Positions 16,420-24,173 of a stretch of 64,000 nt of DNA are shown here, one piece after another. The translations under genes and the position numbers were made by a program. The DNA comes from an uncultured Cohaesibacter sp. (lineage in GTDB: Bacteria > Pseudomonadota > Alphaproteobacteria > Rhizobiales > Cohaesibacteraceae). The stretch spans positions 1,032,775 through 1,096,774 of the forward strand of contig NZ_OY781091.1 in the NCBI RefSeq assembly GCF_963676275.1, in the 5' to 3' direction. The notes beneath the pieces were generated by a model. That model saw nothing but the letters and a program-made list of their open reading frames with translations, was not told the origin of the DNA and did not search any database. Numbering within the stretch: the stretch's first letter is position 1; the number at the start of each line of letters is the position of its first letter.

Positions 16420-16917
16420 ATGAAACGACGCACATTTCTTCTATCCGGAGCTGCTGCACTGCTTGGTGTCACGGGCTATGGCTTTGTGCTTGGCGGTCGT
16501 TCCGATGCGACAGAAGCCGGCACATTCCCACTTCAGCTCAGTGACTCTGAATGGCGCAAGCGGCTGAGCGAGCCACAGTTCGCCGTGCTGCGAAAGCATG
16601 GCACTGAAAAGCCTTTTACGAGCCCGCTCAACAATGAAAAACGCGCGGGGACGTTCCAATGTGCGGGGTGTAAACAGGCGCTCTATTCTTCGGAAACAAA
16701 ATATGACAGTGGCACAGGCTGGCCCAGCTTCTATGAGGCGCTGCCCGATGCAGTCGGAACTCAGGAAGATACAAGCTTCTTCATGACTCGCATCGAGGTG
16801 CATTGCAGCCGCTGCGGCGGGCATTTGGGCCACATCTTCAATGACGGCCCTCAACCAACCGGGAAGCGGCACTGCATCAACGGCGTTGCAATGACGTTCC
16901 AGCCCAAGACCGGATGA
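16420..16917 (+). CDS. msrB: Exported peptide-methionine (R)-S-oxide reductase MsrB
   Basis: The start at 16420 follows AAGGAGGG and opens a twin-arginine-like signal (KRRTFLLSGAAALLG), so the enzyme is probably exported. The 165-residue product has the MsrB fold with two zinc CxxC pairs (CAGC, CSRC), TGWPSF, HLGHIFNDGP and the catalytic Cys in RHCINGVAM. It reduces the R-form of methionine sulfoxide in proteins. Location after the ECF sigma/fasciclin genes suggests repair of oxidised envelope proteins under that sigma factor. Confidence 0.93.
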   Translation: MKRRTFLLSGAAALLGVTGYGFVLGGRSDATEAGTFPLQLSDSEWRKRLSEPQFAVLRKHGTEKPFTSPLNNEKRAGTFQCAGCKQALYSSETKYDSGTGWPSFYEALPDAVGTQEDTSFFMTRIEVHCSRCGGHLGHIFNDGPQPTGKRHCINGVAMTFQPKTG

Positions 16918-17142
16918 TGACAGTCGACGAGCCCAAGGTGACAATCGGGAGCCCTTGGTGTTCAACTTCTGCCTCCTTATAGTCGGGGGGGGCTTCTATC
17001 CTATTGAGCGATGTCGAAGCGGCTTTGGGAGAGGGGGGAGTGCAATTGGGGGGATTTTATATTAAGATCGGTACAACCAGTCGGCTGATCTGGTTGCGCC
17101 TTCTTTCAGCCCCCATTGATTTAAAGCTGAAGGAACGCCGAT

Positions 17143-17967
17143 ATGCGAATGCACTTTGGATGCCGATTTTCTTTTTCCCTTCCTGCTCCCACTCCGATGA
17201 TCCTGCTGCTCAATGTGCACTATTCACGTGCCAGCGATCTCGAACGCCCAGATCTTCTCGTTGTTGATCCTGCTATTCCGATCGAGGCATTCAGGGACTC
17301 GTTTGGAAATTGGGGCAACCGGATTTTGGCACCTGCAGGCTCGGTTACGGTTTCCACTGACGGCATTATCAGAGATTCTGGCACTCCGGATCCCATCAAT
17401 GAAGACGCTCTTCAGATCCCGGTCGAACAGTAGCCAAGTGAGGTGTTGACCTATCTTCTGCCCAGCCGATACTGCGAGTCCGACCTGATATCCGATTTTG
17501 CATGGCAGACCTTTGGTCACACTCCTATGGGATGGCAGCGTGTTCAGGCTGTTTGTGACTATGTTCATAATCAAATTCGTTTCGGTTACCAGTATTCGAG
17601 GCCAACCCGGACTGCTCTTGAAACGCATCAAGAGCGAGTTGGCGTCTGTCGCGACTTTACCCACCTCGCAATAGCCTTTTGCCGTTGCCTCAATATTCCT
17701 GCACGTTACTGTACAGGCTACATTAGCGATGTGGGGCAGGGCGTAGTGGATGCGCCAATGGACTTTGCTGCATGGATGGAGGTTTTCCTAGGAGGACGCT
17801 GGTGGGTGTTCGATCCGCGCAACAACGACCTCCGCTTTGGCCGTGTTCTTATTGCTCGCGGTCGTGATGCGGCTGATGTGCCCATGGCTCACAGTTTCGG
17901 ACAGCACGAACTGACGGGCTTCTCTGTCTGGATAGATGAAGTGCCAGGCAGTAGTTCTTTGTGTTGA
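17143..17967 (+). pseudogene. Transglutaminase-like protein gene with an in-frame stop
   Basis: Two open stretches, 17143-17433 and 17443-17967, lie in one frame and together make a normal-length (about 270 residue) transglutaminase-like protein: PTPMILLLNVHYSR and DSFGNWGNRILAPAG in the first, YLLPSRYCESD, ERVGVCRDFTHLAIAFCR with the nucleophile Cys, and WWVFDPRNNDLRFGR in the second. The only break is TAG at 17431-17433, where relatives usually have Leu, so one base change from TTG would explain it. The usual His of the triad is Ala in MDFAAWMEV. AAGGAA precedes the first ATG. Probably a recent nonsense mutation; a sequencing error is possible. Confidence 0.75.
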
Positions 17968-18268
17968 GGATGTAAAATTAGCTGATATCCATGTTTGAGA
18001 AAATATTATTATTTATGAATATGGAATAATTATTGTATTGATACGATTAGTGAAATTTATTTAGGTCGGAGTCAGTAGGAATTTTATAAGCTTGCAAAAT
18101 AAATATTTATCTCTATATATAGTAAATCCGCAAAGGCGGCGCGAAAAAATCTTTCTGCCTTCCAATTAAAATTTTCAGATTATGAAATCCTGCTCTCCGA
18201 GGCCTATTTGGTTTTGGATGTTTCTCAGAGCAGGTCTGAGTCTGGACATGTTCGAAGAGGCATCAATC
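17968..18268. other. AT-rich gap before the first cold-shock gene
   Basis: About 300 bp with no gene that I can support. The strong AT bias and long distance to the cold-shock start would suit a structured 5' leader, which is common for csp mRNAs, but no specific element is recognised. Confidence 0.4.
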
Positions 18269-18478
18269 ATGACAATTGGTACAGTGAAATACTACAACGC
18301 AACGACGGGCTTCGGCGCTATTACACCAAACAACGGCACCAAAGAGGCTCTCGTTCATATCTCAGACATCAAGCGGGCAGGACTGACCAGCCTGATCGAC
18401 GGCTTACAGCTTTCCTATGACCTGCATAAAAACACTTGCGGCAAACGGCAGGCCGTCAATCTCCAACTCGTTGACTAA
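18269..18478 (+). CDS. Divergent cold-shock-domain protein
   Basis: The start at 18269 gives 69 residues and aligns with the other cold-shock gene at 19010. The RNP1-like segment is KYYNATTGFGAI in place of the usual KWFNxxKGFGFI, and RNP2 is EALVHISDI in place of DVFVHIS, so two of the aromatic nucleic-acid-stacking residues are missing. The C-terminus KRQAVNLQLVD matches the family. It should bind single-stranded RNA or DNA weakly, if at all. GAAGAGG lies upstream. A paralogue with intact motifs is 0.5 kb downstream. Confidence 0.75.
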   Translation: MTIGTVKYYNATTGFGAITPNNGTKEALVHISDIKRAGLTSLIDGLQLSYDLHKNTCGKRQAVNLQLVD

Positions 18479-18528
18479 AAATATAGGAGGCTGCGCATGG
18501 CGCAATCTTCTCAAAAAAGGAAAATTTA

Positions 18529-18738
18529 ATGACAAGTATTGCCAGATCCAAGGCAGAAGCACGGCTCGCCGCTGTTCAGAAGTCTCAAAAGGAGGCTATG
18601 AACGAGCAAGAAGAGCGGACACTAAAAACCCGCGAAAATATCTCAAGACTTAGAGCGCTACGGCTCGCCAAAGAAAGCGAAGACCAAACCCGGATTGCGG
18701 CAAAAAGCCCAGTGCGAAGGCGGCAAAAGGCTCCCTAA
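18529..18738 (+). CDS. Small basic coiled-coil protein
   Basis: A 69-residue frame starts seven bases after AAGGAA and follows the cold-shock gene by 50 bp. The product is Lys/Arg/Glu/Ala-rich and helical with no hydrophobic segment (EARLAAVQKSQKEAMNEQEE, ISRLRALRLAKESE), ending in a basic tail RRRQK. It could be a nucleic-acid-binding or ribosome-associated protein made with the cold-shock proteins. I do not recognise a named family. Confidence 0.6.
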   Translation: MTSIARSKAEARLAAVQKSQKEAMNEQEERTLKTRENISRLRALRLAKESEDQTRIAAKSPVRRRQKAP

Positions 18739-19009
18739 TGAGCTCCCATATCTCAGTCCTGAATTGGTTTGCTTGCAATTATTATCACAATAATTTTTAG
18801 TGAAATGATGTAAAATTATTAAAAATACTATTCGTGAAAATAATATTTTTCCGAATTTGAAAAATAAAGCTATCTATTTCCGGATGGATAGTCTACACAG
18901 CGCGTGCAATTTAATTTCGCAATTCTGTTCCTTTAGGCCCAGCATTCGACGTTGAGGCTGCCAATTCGCCGCATATCGCGGGCGATATATTTATAAGGAA
19001 CACAGTGAT

Positions 19010-19219
19010 ATGATTACTGGTACAGTTAAATTCTTCAATTCCACCAAAGGTTTCGGTTTCATTGCTCCTGATGACGGCGGCAAAGATGCTTTTGTTCACA
19101 TCTCAGCAGTCGAACGCTCTGATATCTTCTCCCTTACCGAAGGCCAGAAGATCTCCTACGAGTTGGAATCCGGTCGGGATGGAAAAAGCTCTGCAGTCAA
19201 TCTGCAAGCAGCTGACTGA
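19010..19219 (+). CDS. Cold-shock protein (CspA family)
   Basis: The 69-residue protein has a standard cold-shock domain: RNP1 KFFNSTKGFGFIAP and RNP2 DAFVHISAV, with the C-terminal SSAVNLQAAD. It binds single-stranded RNA/DNA and acts as an RNA chaperone. AAGGAAC precedes the ATG. The upstream 270 bp is AT-rich and geneless, as expected for a cold-shock leader. A clean terminator follows. It is the intact paralogue of the gene at 18269. Confidence 0.92.
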   Translation: MITGTVKFFNSTKGFGFIAPDDGGKDAFVHISAVERSDIFSLTEGQKISYELESGRDGKSSAVNLQAAD

Positions 19220-19230
19220 TAAGCTACCGA

Positions 19231-19262
19231 GCCGGCATGCATCATGCCGGCTTGATGTTTTT
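19231..19262 (+). terminator. Rho-independent terminator after the cold-shock gene
   Basis: GCCGGCATG and CATGCCGGC form a 9-bp stem with a three-base loop (19231-19251), followed by TTGATGTTTTT. The next 320 bp to the HTH gene at 19584 holds nothing I can support. Confidence 0.8.
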
Positions 19263-19583
19263 AGAGGAACAAAATAGCAACAAAATTACGTTTAGTTACA
19301 ACATTTCCAACCCTTCCCTAGTATCAGGCTCCAGACATTGTATTTCATAATTTCAAACCGATAGTCATGTTCATCGGAAATCAAACGGCCCATCATCCGT
19401 TTCAAACAGCGCGCTTGCCAGCTCGATGGAGGTGTCGTCAATTTGCTTTTTACCGTGATGCGGAAATGGTGGCCAAAGTTTGTCAGTAAGCCGTAATGCG
19501 TTAGGTCTATGGGTATGGTTGAGTTTGCCGTTTTGTAAAGTCTGTGTTACATAATTTGAGATAACGGTAAAAGGGCTTTACAA

Positions 19584-19877
19584 ATGGCGGAGCCAGCCAA
19601 GATATCCCCTGCGACCAAAAGGCAACTTCAGATTATTGGGGGCAAACTCAAGCGAGCAAGGCTTTTGAGACGACTGCCAATGGATCTGGTTGCTGAACGG
19701 GCAAGAACTTCGCGACCAACCTTGCAACGAGTTGAGGCCGGTGATCCCAACGTTCGAATTAGCACCTATCTTATGGTTATGCAGGCTCTGGGCCTTCTTG
19801 ACGAATTTAGCCTGGAAGATCCTCTTGATGCCGAGCTTTCGAACGAGCAATTGCCGAGCAGGATACGGCGGAGATGA
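19584..19877 (+). CDS. HipB-like HTH antitoxin (partner truncated)
   Basis: The 97-residue protein has a Cro/C1-type helix-turn-helix at about 18-75 (LKRARLLRRLPMDLVAERAR and SRPTLQRVEAGDPNVRISTY). Its stop overlaps the next start in ATGA, the usual hipBA arrangement. The hipA gene that follows is only a 5' fragment, so this antitoxin now has no intact local partner and may act as a solitary repressor or be decaying. It differs clearly from the antitoxin at 22291-22515. Confidence 0.8.
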   Translation: MAEPAKISPATKRQLQIIGGKLKRARLLRRLPMDLVAERARTSRPTLQRVEAGDPNVRISTYLMVMQALGLLDEFSLEDPLDAELSNEQLPSRIRRR

Positions 19878-20068
19878 GGAATATCGAAGTCTTTCTCGAT
19901 GCATATGGCAATCTGCGCCGTGTGGGGCTGTTACGCAGACATGCGGGAGCGGGCCGAGAGCGCGTTACTTATGAGCATGATGAGAAATGGCTCGAAATGC
20001 CCGAAGCATTCCAGTTCGATCCGTCTTTGCCACTGACAAGAGGCATCCACTCCATCAATTCTCAGTGA
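19874..20068 (+). pseudogene. hipA 5' fragment
   Basis: The 64-residue product matches only the N-terminal domain of HipA kinases (IEVFLDAYGNLRRVGLLRRH, VTYEHDEKWLEMPEAFQFDP, LPLTRG) and then stops. HipA proteins are normally above 400 residues, and no kinase motifs are present here. The sequence after the fragment is the 3' end of an IS3-type transposase gene on the other strand, so an insertion or deletion cut hipA. Confidence 0.75.
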
Positions 20069-20268
20069 CATTCAACAGCAGTGGGTAGCAGCTCTCTCCG
20101 AAATTGGATGGGAAAAGCGGGCATTCAGACCATTGACCTGCACCCCAAGCCTCTACCAGTTTAAAGGCTGATTGAGCTGCATATTCGTTTGTTGTGAGGT
20201 TAGCTAAAGAAGAATGGGGCCTCTCGGTGTTGTAATCGTCCTTCCAGACCTTGATCTTGTGCCGGGCC
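20055..20268 (-). mobile_element. Remnant of an IS3-family transposase (C-terminal end)
   Basis: Minus-strand translation from about 20268 gives ARHKIKVWKDDYNTERPHSS, then LANLTTNEYA and EAWGAGQWSECPLFPS, ending at a TGA at 20057-20055. The DYN..RPHSSL..LT..EYA block is the C-terminal signature of IS3-type OrfB. An upstream stop closes the frame, so only the 3' end of the transposase remains. It differs from the complete element at 8286. Confidence 0.75.
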
Positions 20269-20675
20269 TACGCCTGTGCGGGAAAAAGGGTTTAGATCAG
20301 GGCTTCTCCCTGAAGCTGCCATTTAGAACGCCTCCGAGAATATCAGAAAAACCTGTCTTCCCCTTTTGCCGTCTTGGTTAAGCCCTCGCTTTGCATTATC
20401 TCGAACCCCCATCATTTCCCGATCTCCTCAAACGGTCTCTCCAATTGGCCTGATTTGGCCGAAGAACGGCTTTTGCCTCGATTGCCTGGGCCGCAATGGT
20501 TCGGATTGGCTTTCTTCCCCTGTCGGCAAACGACATTCCTCGCGAAACAACAAAGCCACTCCTTTCCATCCTCCGCTGTGCTTCGGTCGCAAGGATGCAG
20601 CGGCAATCGTCTTCTGCCTTTTGATCGCCATCGAGACCGCATGGTGCGGGATCGGAAACAAAATGGAGATTTAAA
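20269..20675. other. Stretch without a recognisable gene before the DUF736 gene
   Basis: Several overlapping frames of 77-148 codons are open on both strands but none has a convincing ribosome site or family match. It is probably decayed accessory DNA plus the leader of the DUF736 gene. Confidence 0.4.
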
Positions 20676-21002
20676 ATGGCTACCATCGGCACCTTCAAGA
20701 AGAACGGCACCAACGAATACACCGGCGAAATCGTCACTCTCAGCGTTCAGGCAAAATGCGTCCGCATCATCCCCGACATTCGCGCAACTGGCGATAACGC
20801 TCCCAGCCACCGGGTCCTAGTTGGCCGCGCAGAAATCGGCGCTGCCTGGTCCAAGCAATCCAGCGAAGGTCGTGACTATCTTGGCCTCAAACTGGATGAT
20901 CCCAGCTTCACAGCTCCGATCTACGCCAACCTCTTCGATGACGAAGACGGCGAAAGCTACATCCTGATCTGGTCTCGTCCCGATGGGCACCGTGGCGAAT
21001 GA
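20676..21002 (+). CDS. DUF736 family protein
   Basis: The 108-residue protein matches DUF736: MATIGTFKKNGTNEYTGEI at the start, a central ALNVK-like stretch (TLSVQAKCVRIIP), GRAEIGAAWSKQSSEGRDYL and the C-terminal LFDDEDGESYILIWSRP. The function is unknown. The family is typical of conjugative plasmids and integrative elements of alphaproteobacteria, which, with the IS and hip remnants around it, suggests a decayed mobile element here. No conjugation genes are in the window. Confidence 0.85.
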   Translation: MATIGTFKKNGTNEYTGEIVTLSVQAKCVRIIPDIRATGDNAPSHRVLVGRAEIGAAWSKQSSEGRDYLGLKLDDPSFTAPIYANLFDDEDGESYILIWSRPDGHRGE

Positions 21003-21008
21003 CATCGC

Positions 21009-21036
21009 GAAGGCTCCGGCAACCGCCGGAGCCTTC
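21009..21036. terminator. Bidirectional terminator between DUF736 and hipA
   Basis: GAAGGCTCCGGC and GCCGGAGCCTTC form a perfect 12-bp stem around AACC, placed between the two convergent genes. Confidence 0.8.
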
Positions 21037-21037
21037 T

Positions 21038-22294
21038 TCATGCCTTCTCGAGTTGGTCTCTCACAAGCTTGACGCGCGTGCCAATGATTTTCCTGACGGT
21101 CTTCAGGATCGGATGAAACAGGTCTTCGGCTTGCAGCTCGACGAGCAGATCATCGGCTTCTTCTTCGATCCTGTTGGCCATTGTCGCTAGTTCGGTGCGG
21201 AGCACTCTTTGGGCGGCCTTGGTTGGAGCAGTAAGTGCGTACCATTGTTCAAGCGTGATCGTGTCAGCAAGCCCCCGCTCGCCGATCTGCATGGCCAGCT
21301 TCTTGGTGAGACGCGGATAGGCCGCAGTGCAAACCACATCATAGAGGGGGGCTAGATCCGGTGTGCTGGCGTGATAGAGCAAAGAGAAATTCTTGGCATG
21401 AGCATCTGCATTGCCAACCATATAATGAAACATCACCATACGCTGGAAAGCGAGCCTGTCAGCTGCAGGGCGACGCGTGTGTTTTTGGATCAAGCCTGCA
21501 GACTGAGCGATCCCCGGTCCTCCTTCTTCTTCATATTTGAGTTCGGGCGGCACGCTGAGAGCCTGACAGAAGTCTTCCTGATGCAGTTTGGCAATGGAGC
21601 CATCGTCTTCCTGAACGCGGTCATAGCGTTCCACCAGAATGAAGTCGGTGTTTCCTGCTGAGGACTTGAAGACATGCGGAGCCTGAAGCCCGACGCGGTT
21701 TGCGAGACGCATGCAGAAGAGTTCATTCTCAACCGTACCGTCCAGCCCTTCAATGAAGGGTTTCAGGATATGGGTCGTCGGCTTGCCGGCTTTGGGGAGC
21801 GAGATTTGACCGTCTGTCACGCACACCGCCAGCTTGTCTTGTGCTCCGGCAAGAGACAAGCGCACACCTTCCTCTCCAGCGAGCAAAGGGCGCTCCCGCA
21901 ACAAATCAAGGATCTGGCTCAGACGCTTCTCGTCTAGCGGTTCGATGTCCTGAGAGCTGAAGTCTGGAGGGTCTGATCCCTGTGGCAAGAGCGAGAGGGC
22001 ACCAGCGCATTCACCACCGATGATTTCCAGTAGCCCAAAGGCATTTTGCTGCGAAACGCCAAGGGCGGCTGCGAGTCTTTTGCGCGCGCGCTCATCTGGT
22101 AGCAATCCAGAAAAGAAAGGCCGGGCTACCGCATCAGGGTAGGGGGCCTCTTGCAGGGGCATTGAGACTGAAAGAGCGGCTCCGTTGGAAGACAGATAGT
22201 CAGAGTCATAGAAGAAGCAGAGTTGTCCATCATCCATCTGAATTAGGGAGCCTGCCAAACTCTGGCGCAAATAGACATCAAGAGAGCGGCTCAT
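21038..22294 (-). CDS. hipA: HipA-type serine/threonine kinase toxin
   Basis: The 418-residue protein follows HipA: an N-terminal domain (1-95), the glycine-rich SLAGAQDKLAV loop near 147, the ATP-binding Lys in THILKPF, KLHQEDFCQAL, the catalytic loop MVGNADAHAKNFSLL with its Asp and Asn, and the metal-binding APLYDVV. All kinase residues are present, so it should be active. HipA toxins phosphorylate targets such as glutamyl-tRNA synthetase and induce growth arrest and persistence. Its ATG overlaps the antitoxin stop by four bases, so the antitoxin is made first. Confidence 0.92.
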   Translation of the reverse strand: MSRSLDVYLRQSLAGSLIQMDDGQLCFFYDSDYLSSNGAALSVSMPLQEAPYPDAVARPFFSGLLPDERARKRLAAALGVSQQNAFGLLEIIGGECAGALSLLPQGSDPPDFSSQDIEPLDEKRLSQILDLLRERPLLAGEEGVRLSLAGAQDKLAVCVTDGQISLPKAGKPTTHILKPFIEGLDGTVENELFCMRLANRVGLQAPHVFKSSAGNTDFILVERYDRVQEDDGSIAKLHQEDFCQALSVPPELKYEEEGGPGIAQSAGLIQKHTRRPAADRLAFQRMVMFHYMVGNADAHAKNFSLLYHASTPDLAPLYDVVCTAAYPRLTKKLAMQIGERGLADTITLEQWYALTAPTKAAQRVLRTELATMANRIEEEADDLLVELQAEDLFHPILKTVRKIIGTRVKLVRDQLEKA

Positions 22295-22515
22295 GCATCA
22301 TTGTCCCGGTTGTTGACCGTGAAGGTAAGGCCAAGGGTCTGCATGACTGTGAGAGCCAGTCCCACTTGGCAACTCTCCTTGCCATGCTCCAGCTCACGCA
22401 CAAAGCGCACGCCGACCCCCGAAAGGGCTGCCAGTTGTTCTTGTGTCAGCGCCTGCCGTTTGCGCTCTTCTCGAATGAGCGTTCCAAGATCTTGAGAATT
22501 ATCTATGATGGCCAT
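22291..22515 (-). CDS. hipB: HipB-type antitoxin and autorepressor
   Basis: The second ATG (22515) is preferred because AAAGGG lies eight bases before it; the first ATG at 22521 would be almost on top of that site. The 74-residue protein is one Xre-type helix-turn-helix domain (LGTLIREERKRQALTQEQLA, LSGVGVRFVRELEHGKES). It should neutralise HipA and repress the operon, and three palindromes lie at and upstream of its start. Its stop overlaps hipA in ATGA. Confidence 0.88.
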   Translation of the reverse strand: MAIIDNSQDLGTLIREERKRQALTQEQLAALSGVGVRFVRELEHGKESCQVGLALTVMQTLGLTFTVNNRDNDA

Positions 22516-22519
22516 GATC

Positions 22520-22633
22520 ATCCCTTTCGGGACGAATTTAACACAACTAACTTAAAAATGCACGAAAAAGACCCGAACGGGATGAAAGGTGCCATCAGAG
22601 TGTTGATGTGACAGAAAACATCCCGAACGGGAT
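22520..22633. promoter_or_regulatory. Three HipB operator palindromes
   Basis: Related palindromes lie at 22520-22533 (ATCCCTTTCGGGAC), 22570-22584 (around ACCCGAACGGGAT) and 22620-22633 (ATCCCGAACGGGAT). They sit before hipB at about 50-bp steps. HipB of E. coli binds TATCC/GGATA half-sites in the same position, so these are probable autoregulation sites. Confidence 0.7.
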
Positions 22634-23144
22634 GATGCAAGAAAAATGAGATTTGTTCCTATCTCGGGCTATCGGATAGAATGGAGAAAGACGTTCGCAT
22701 TTCGAATCCACCGATTGGAAGACGTTGAGCCGAAATTTTCAGGTTGAGCTGGAAGCGAGCCTGACCTAGCCTAAGGTCTAGTGCCTAAAACGGTGCCATC
22801 CACAGGCATGAAATTTTTGGTTGCAATTTTTTTATATCGAAATTTCAATCGGTTACGCCTCTGAAAATGACATCCGCCTCTGGGAATGAGCCGTTATTTA
22901 GAAAGGTCACCGAAGAGTTCAAAGCAACCTAGTGCAGCGTATCATCAATCAGAAACGGCCATGAAGCCAACATTTTAAAATGGCGGCCCTCTGTGGTCAT
23001 TCGACAGCCGTCAACTGGGGCAAGTCCACTTCTCCATTGCGGCCATTCGAGCGAAGTGCAGCATTTCCTGTGACGATGCAACCGGAGAGCGGACGAAGGG
23101 GACATTGGGTGCAACGATGTGAAGACACTCTGTCCGTTTACTCA
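22634..23144. other. Stretch without a recognisable gene
   Basis: About 500 bp between the hip operators and the 3' end of the membrane-protein gene. Short open frames here have no ribosome site or recognisable product, and I see no clear repeat or RNA. Confidence 0.4.
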
Positions 23145-23867
23145 TCAGCTTGTGCTGCACAGAGAACTCAATTTGGAAGGTAAATCGCGTAGCAGGTAAT
23201 CATTTCCAAAAGAGTTCGAGAACTCTTGAGATCCATAATGAAATAGAAAGGCTCTATCGTCTTGAACCTTTGCAACCCTTGGGGAATGCTCTCCAATAAA
23301 GGGACCCAGCTTCAATTCAGACGGAGAGTGAATTCGCTCTACCGCGATTTTGTTCCATTCCACGCGATCAATACGATAGATGCAAGTTGACTGTTCTTCG
23401 GCATTTGCAAATTCAGTTTTCAAAGGAATGGCTACAGCAAAATACACATAAACCGTTACAACGACAAACATGGCAGGAAGAGCGATAGCCGCAATTACCC
23501 GCTCTCTAGGCAAGATCTGCGCGATAGCCAGATAGTTGATCAGTCCTATCTCGGCAAAAGAATCTTCAAAGTGGTTGCCATATCGCCCATCAATTCCCGG
23601 AAAAGCGTCAATCACACTGAGAAAACCACAGACCAGCATTGCGAGCAGAAACAAGAAGTTCAAACCAAGAACCCATTTCCGTTTTGAGTTCGCAATAATG
23701 GCAAAGGCAAGCAGGTTGATCGCGAAGCCCGCATTTTTGGCAGCGTTCAGGGCTTGTATCGCCCATGTCTCGCCATCCGTACCAATGAATACATATAGTA
23801 TGAGCGATGCTGCAATAGCCATGAACAGCCAAGTCGTAGAACGTACCAACAAAGGGAGCGAAGGCAT
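23145..23867 (-). CDS. Unidentified multi-span membrane protein
   Basis: From the ATG at 23867 the protein has 240 residues with about five hydrophobic spans in the first 160 (for example WLFMAIAASLILYVFIG, AINLLAFAIIA, LGLNFLFLLAMLVCGFL, VIAAIALPAMFVVVTVYVYF), then a soluble tail of about 90 residues. The frame is open further upstream to 23960, but that extension is polar with Cys residues and has no better ribosome site. I do not recognise a family. The neighbours (hipBA on one side, tpsB on the other) do not hint at a role. The 200 bp to tpsB holds no gene. Confidence 0.55.
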   Translation of the reverse strand: MPSLPLLVRSTTWLFMAIAASLILYVFIGTDGETWAIQALNAAKNAGFAINLLAFAIIANSKRKWVLGLNFLFLLAMLVCGFLSVIDAFPGIDGRYGNHFEDSFAEIGLINYLAIAQILPRERVIAAIALPAMFVVVTVYVYFAVAIPLKTEFANAEEQSTCIYRIDRVEWNKIAVERIHSPSELKLGPFIGEHSPRVAKVQDDRAFLFHYGSQEFSNSFGNDYLLRDLPSKLSSLCSTS

Positions 23868-24173
23868 TCCTGCTTTTCCAATCCAGTTTTTTCGGCTGCA
23901 AATGAAATCCACACACCCAAAGGGTGTGTCTAAAGCAACACTATTTTGACCTGAGCACAATCAATTCCAAAGTCCCAAAAGGGCTCAAACCGGCCTGCCG
24001 CCCCATCCCACAACATCTTGTGCGCAGGGCTTCATGGTGTTCGTGCCCATTTGTTTTGCCTCTCGACAAGGTTAGAGCTTTCCAAATTGATAAACTTGCT
24101 CACCAAAAGCTGAAATTGCTGGGCACCAGCGGCTCTGTTGAGGGCGAGAGAACCAAAGCGGTCCTTCCAGTCA

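Noticed and set aside
16918-16969. Possible terminator after msrB (CCCAAGG ... CCTTGGT)
   Set aside because: Stem is short, the loop is long and no T run follows.
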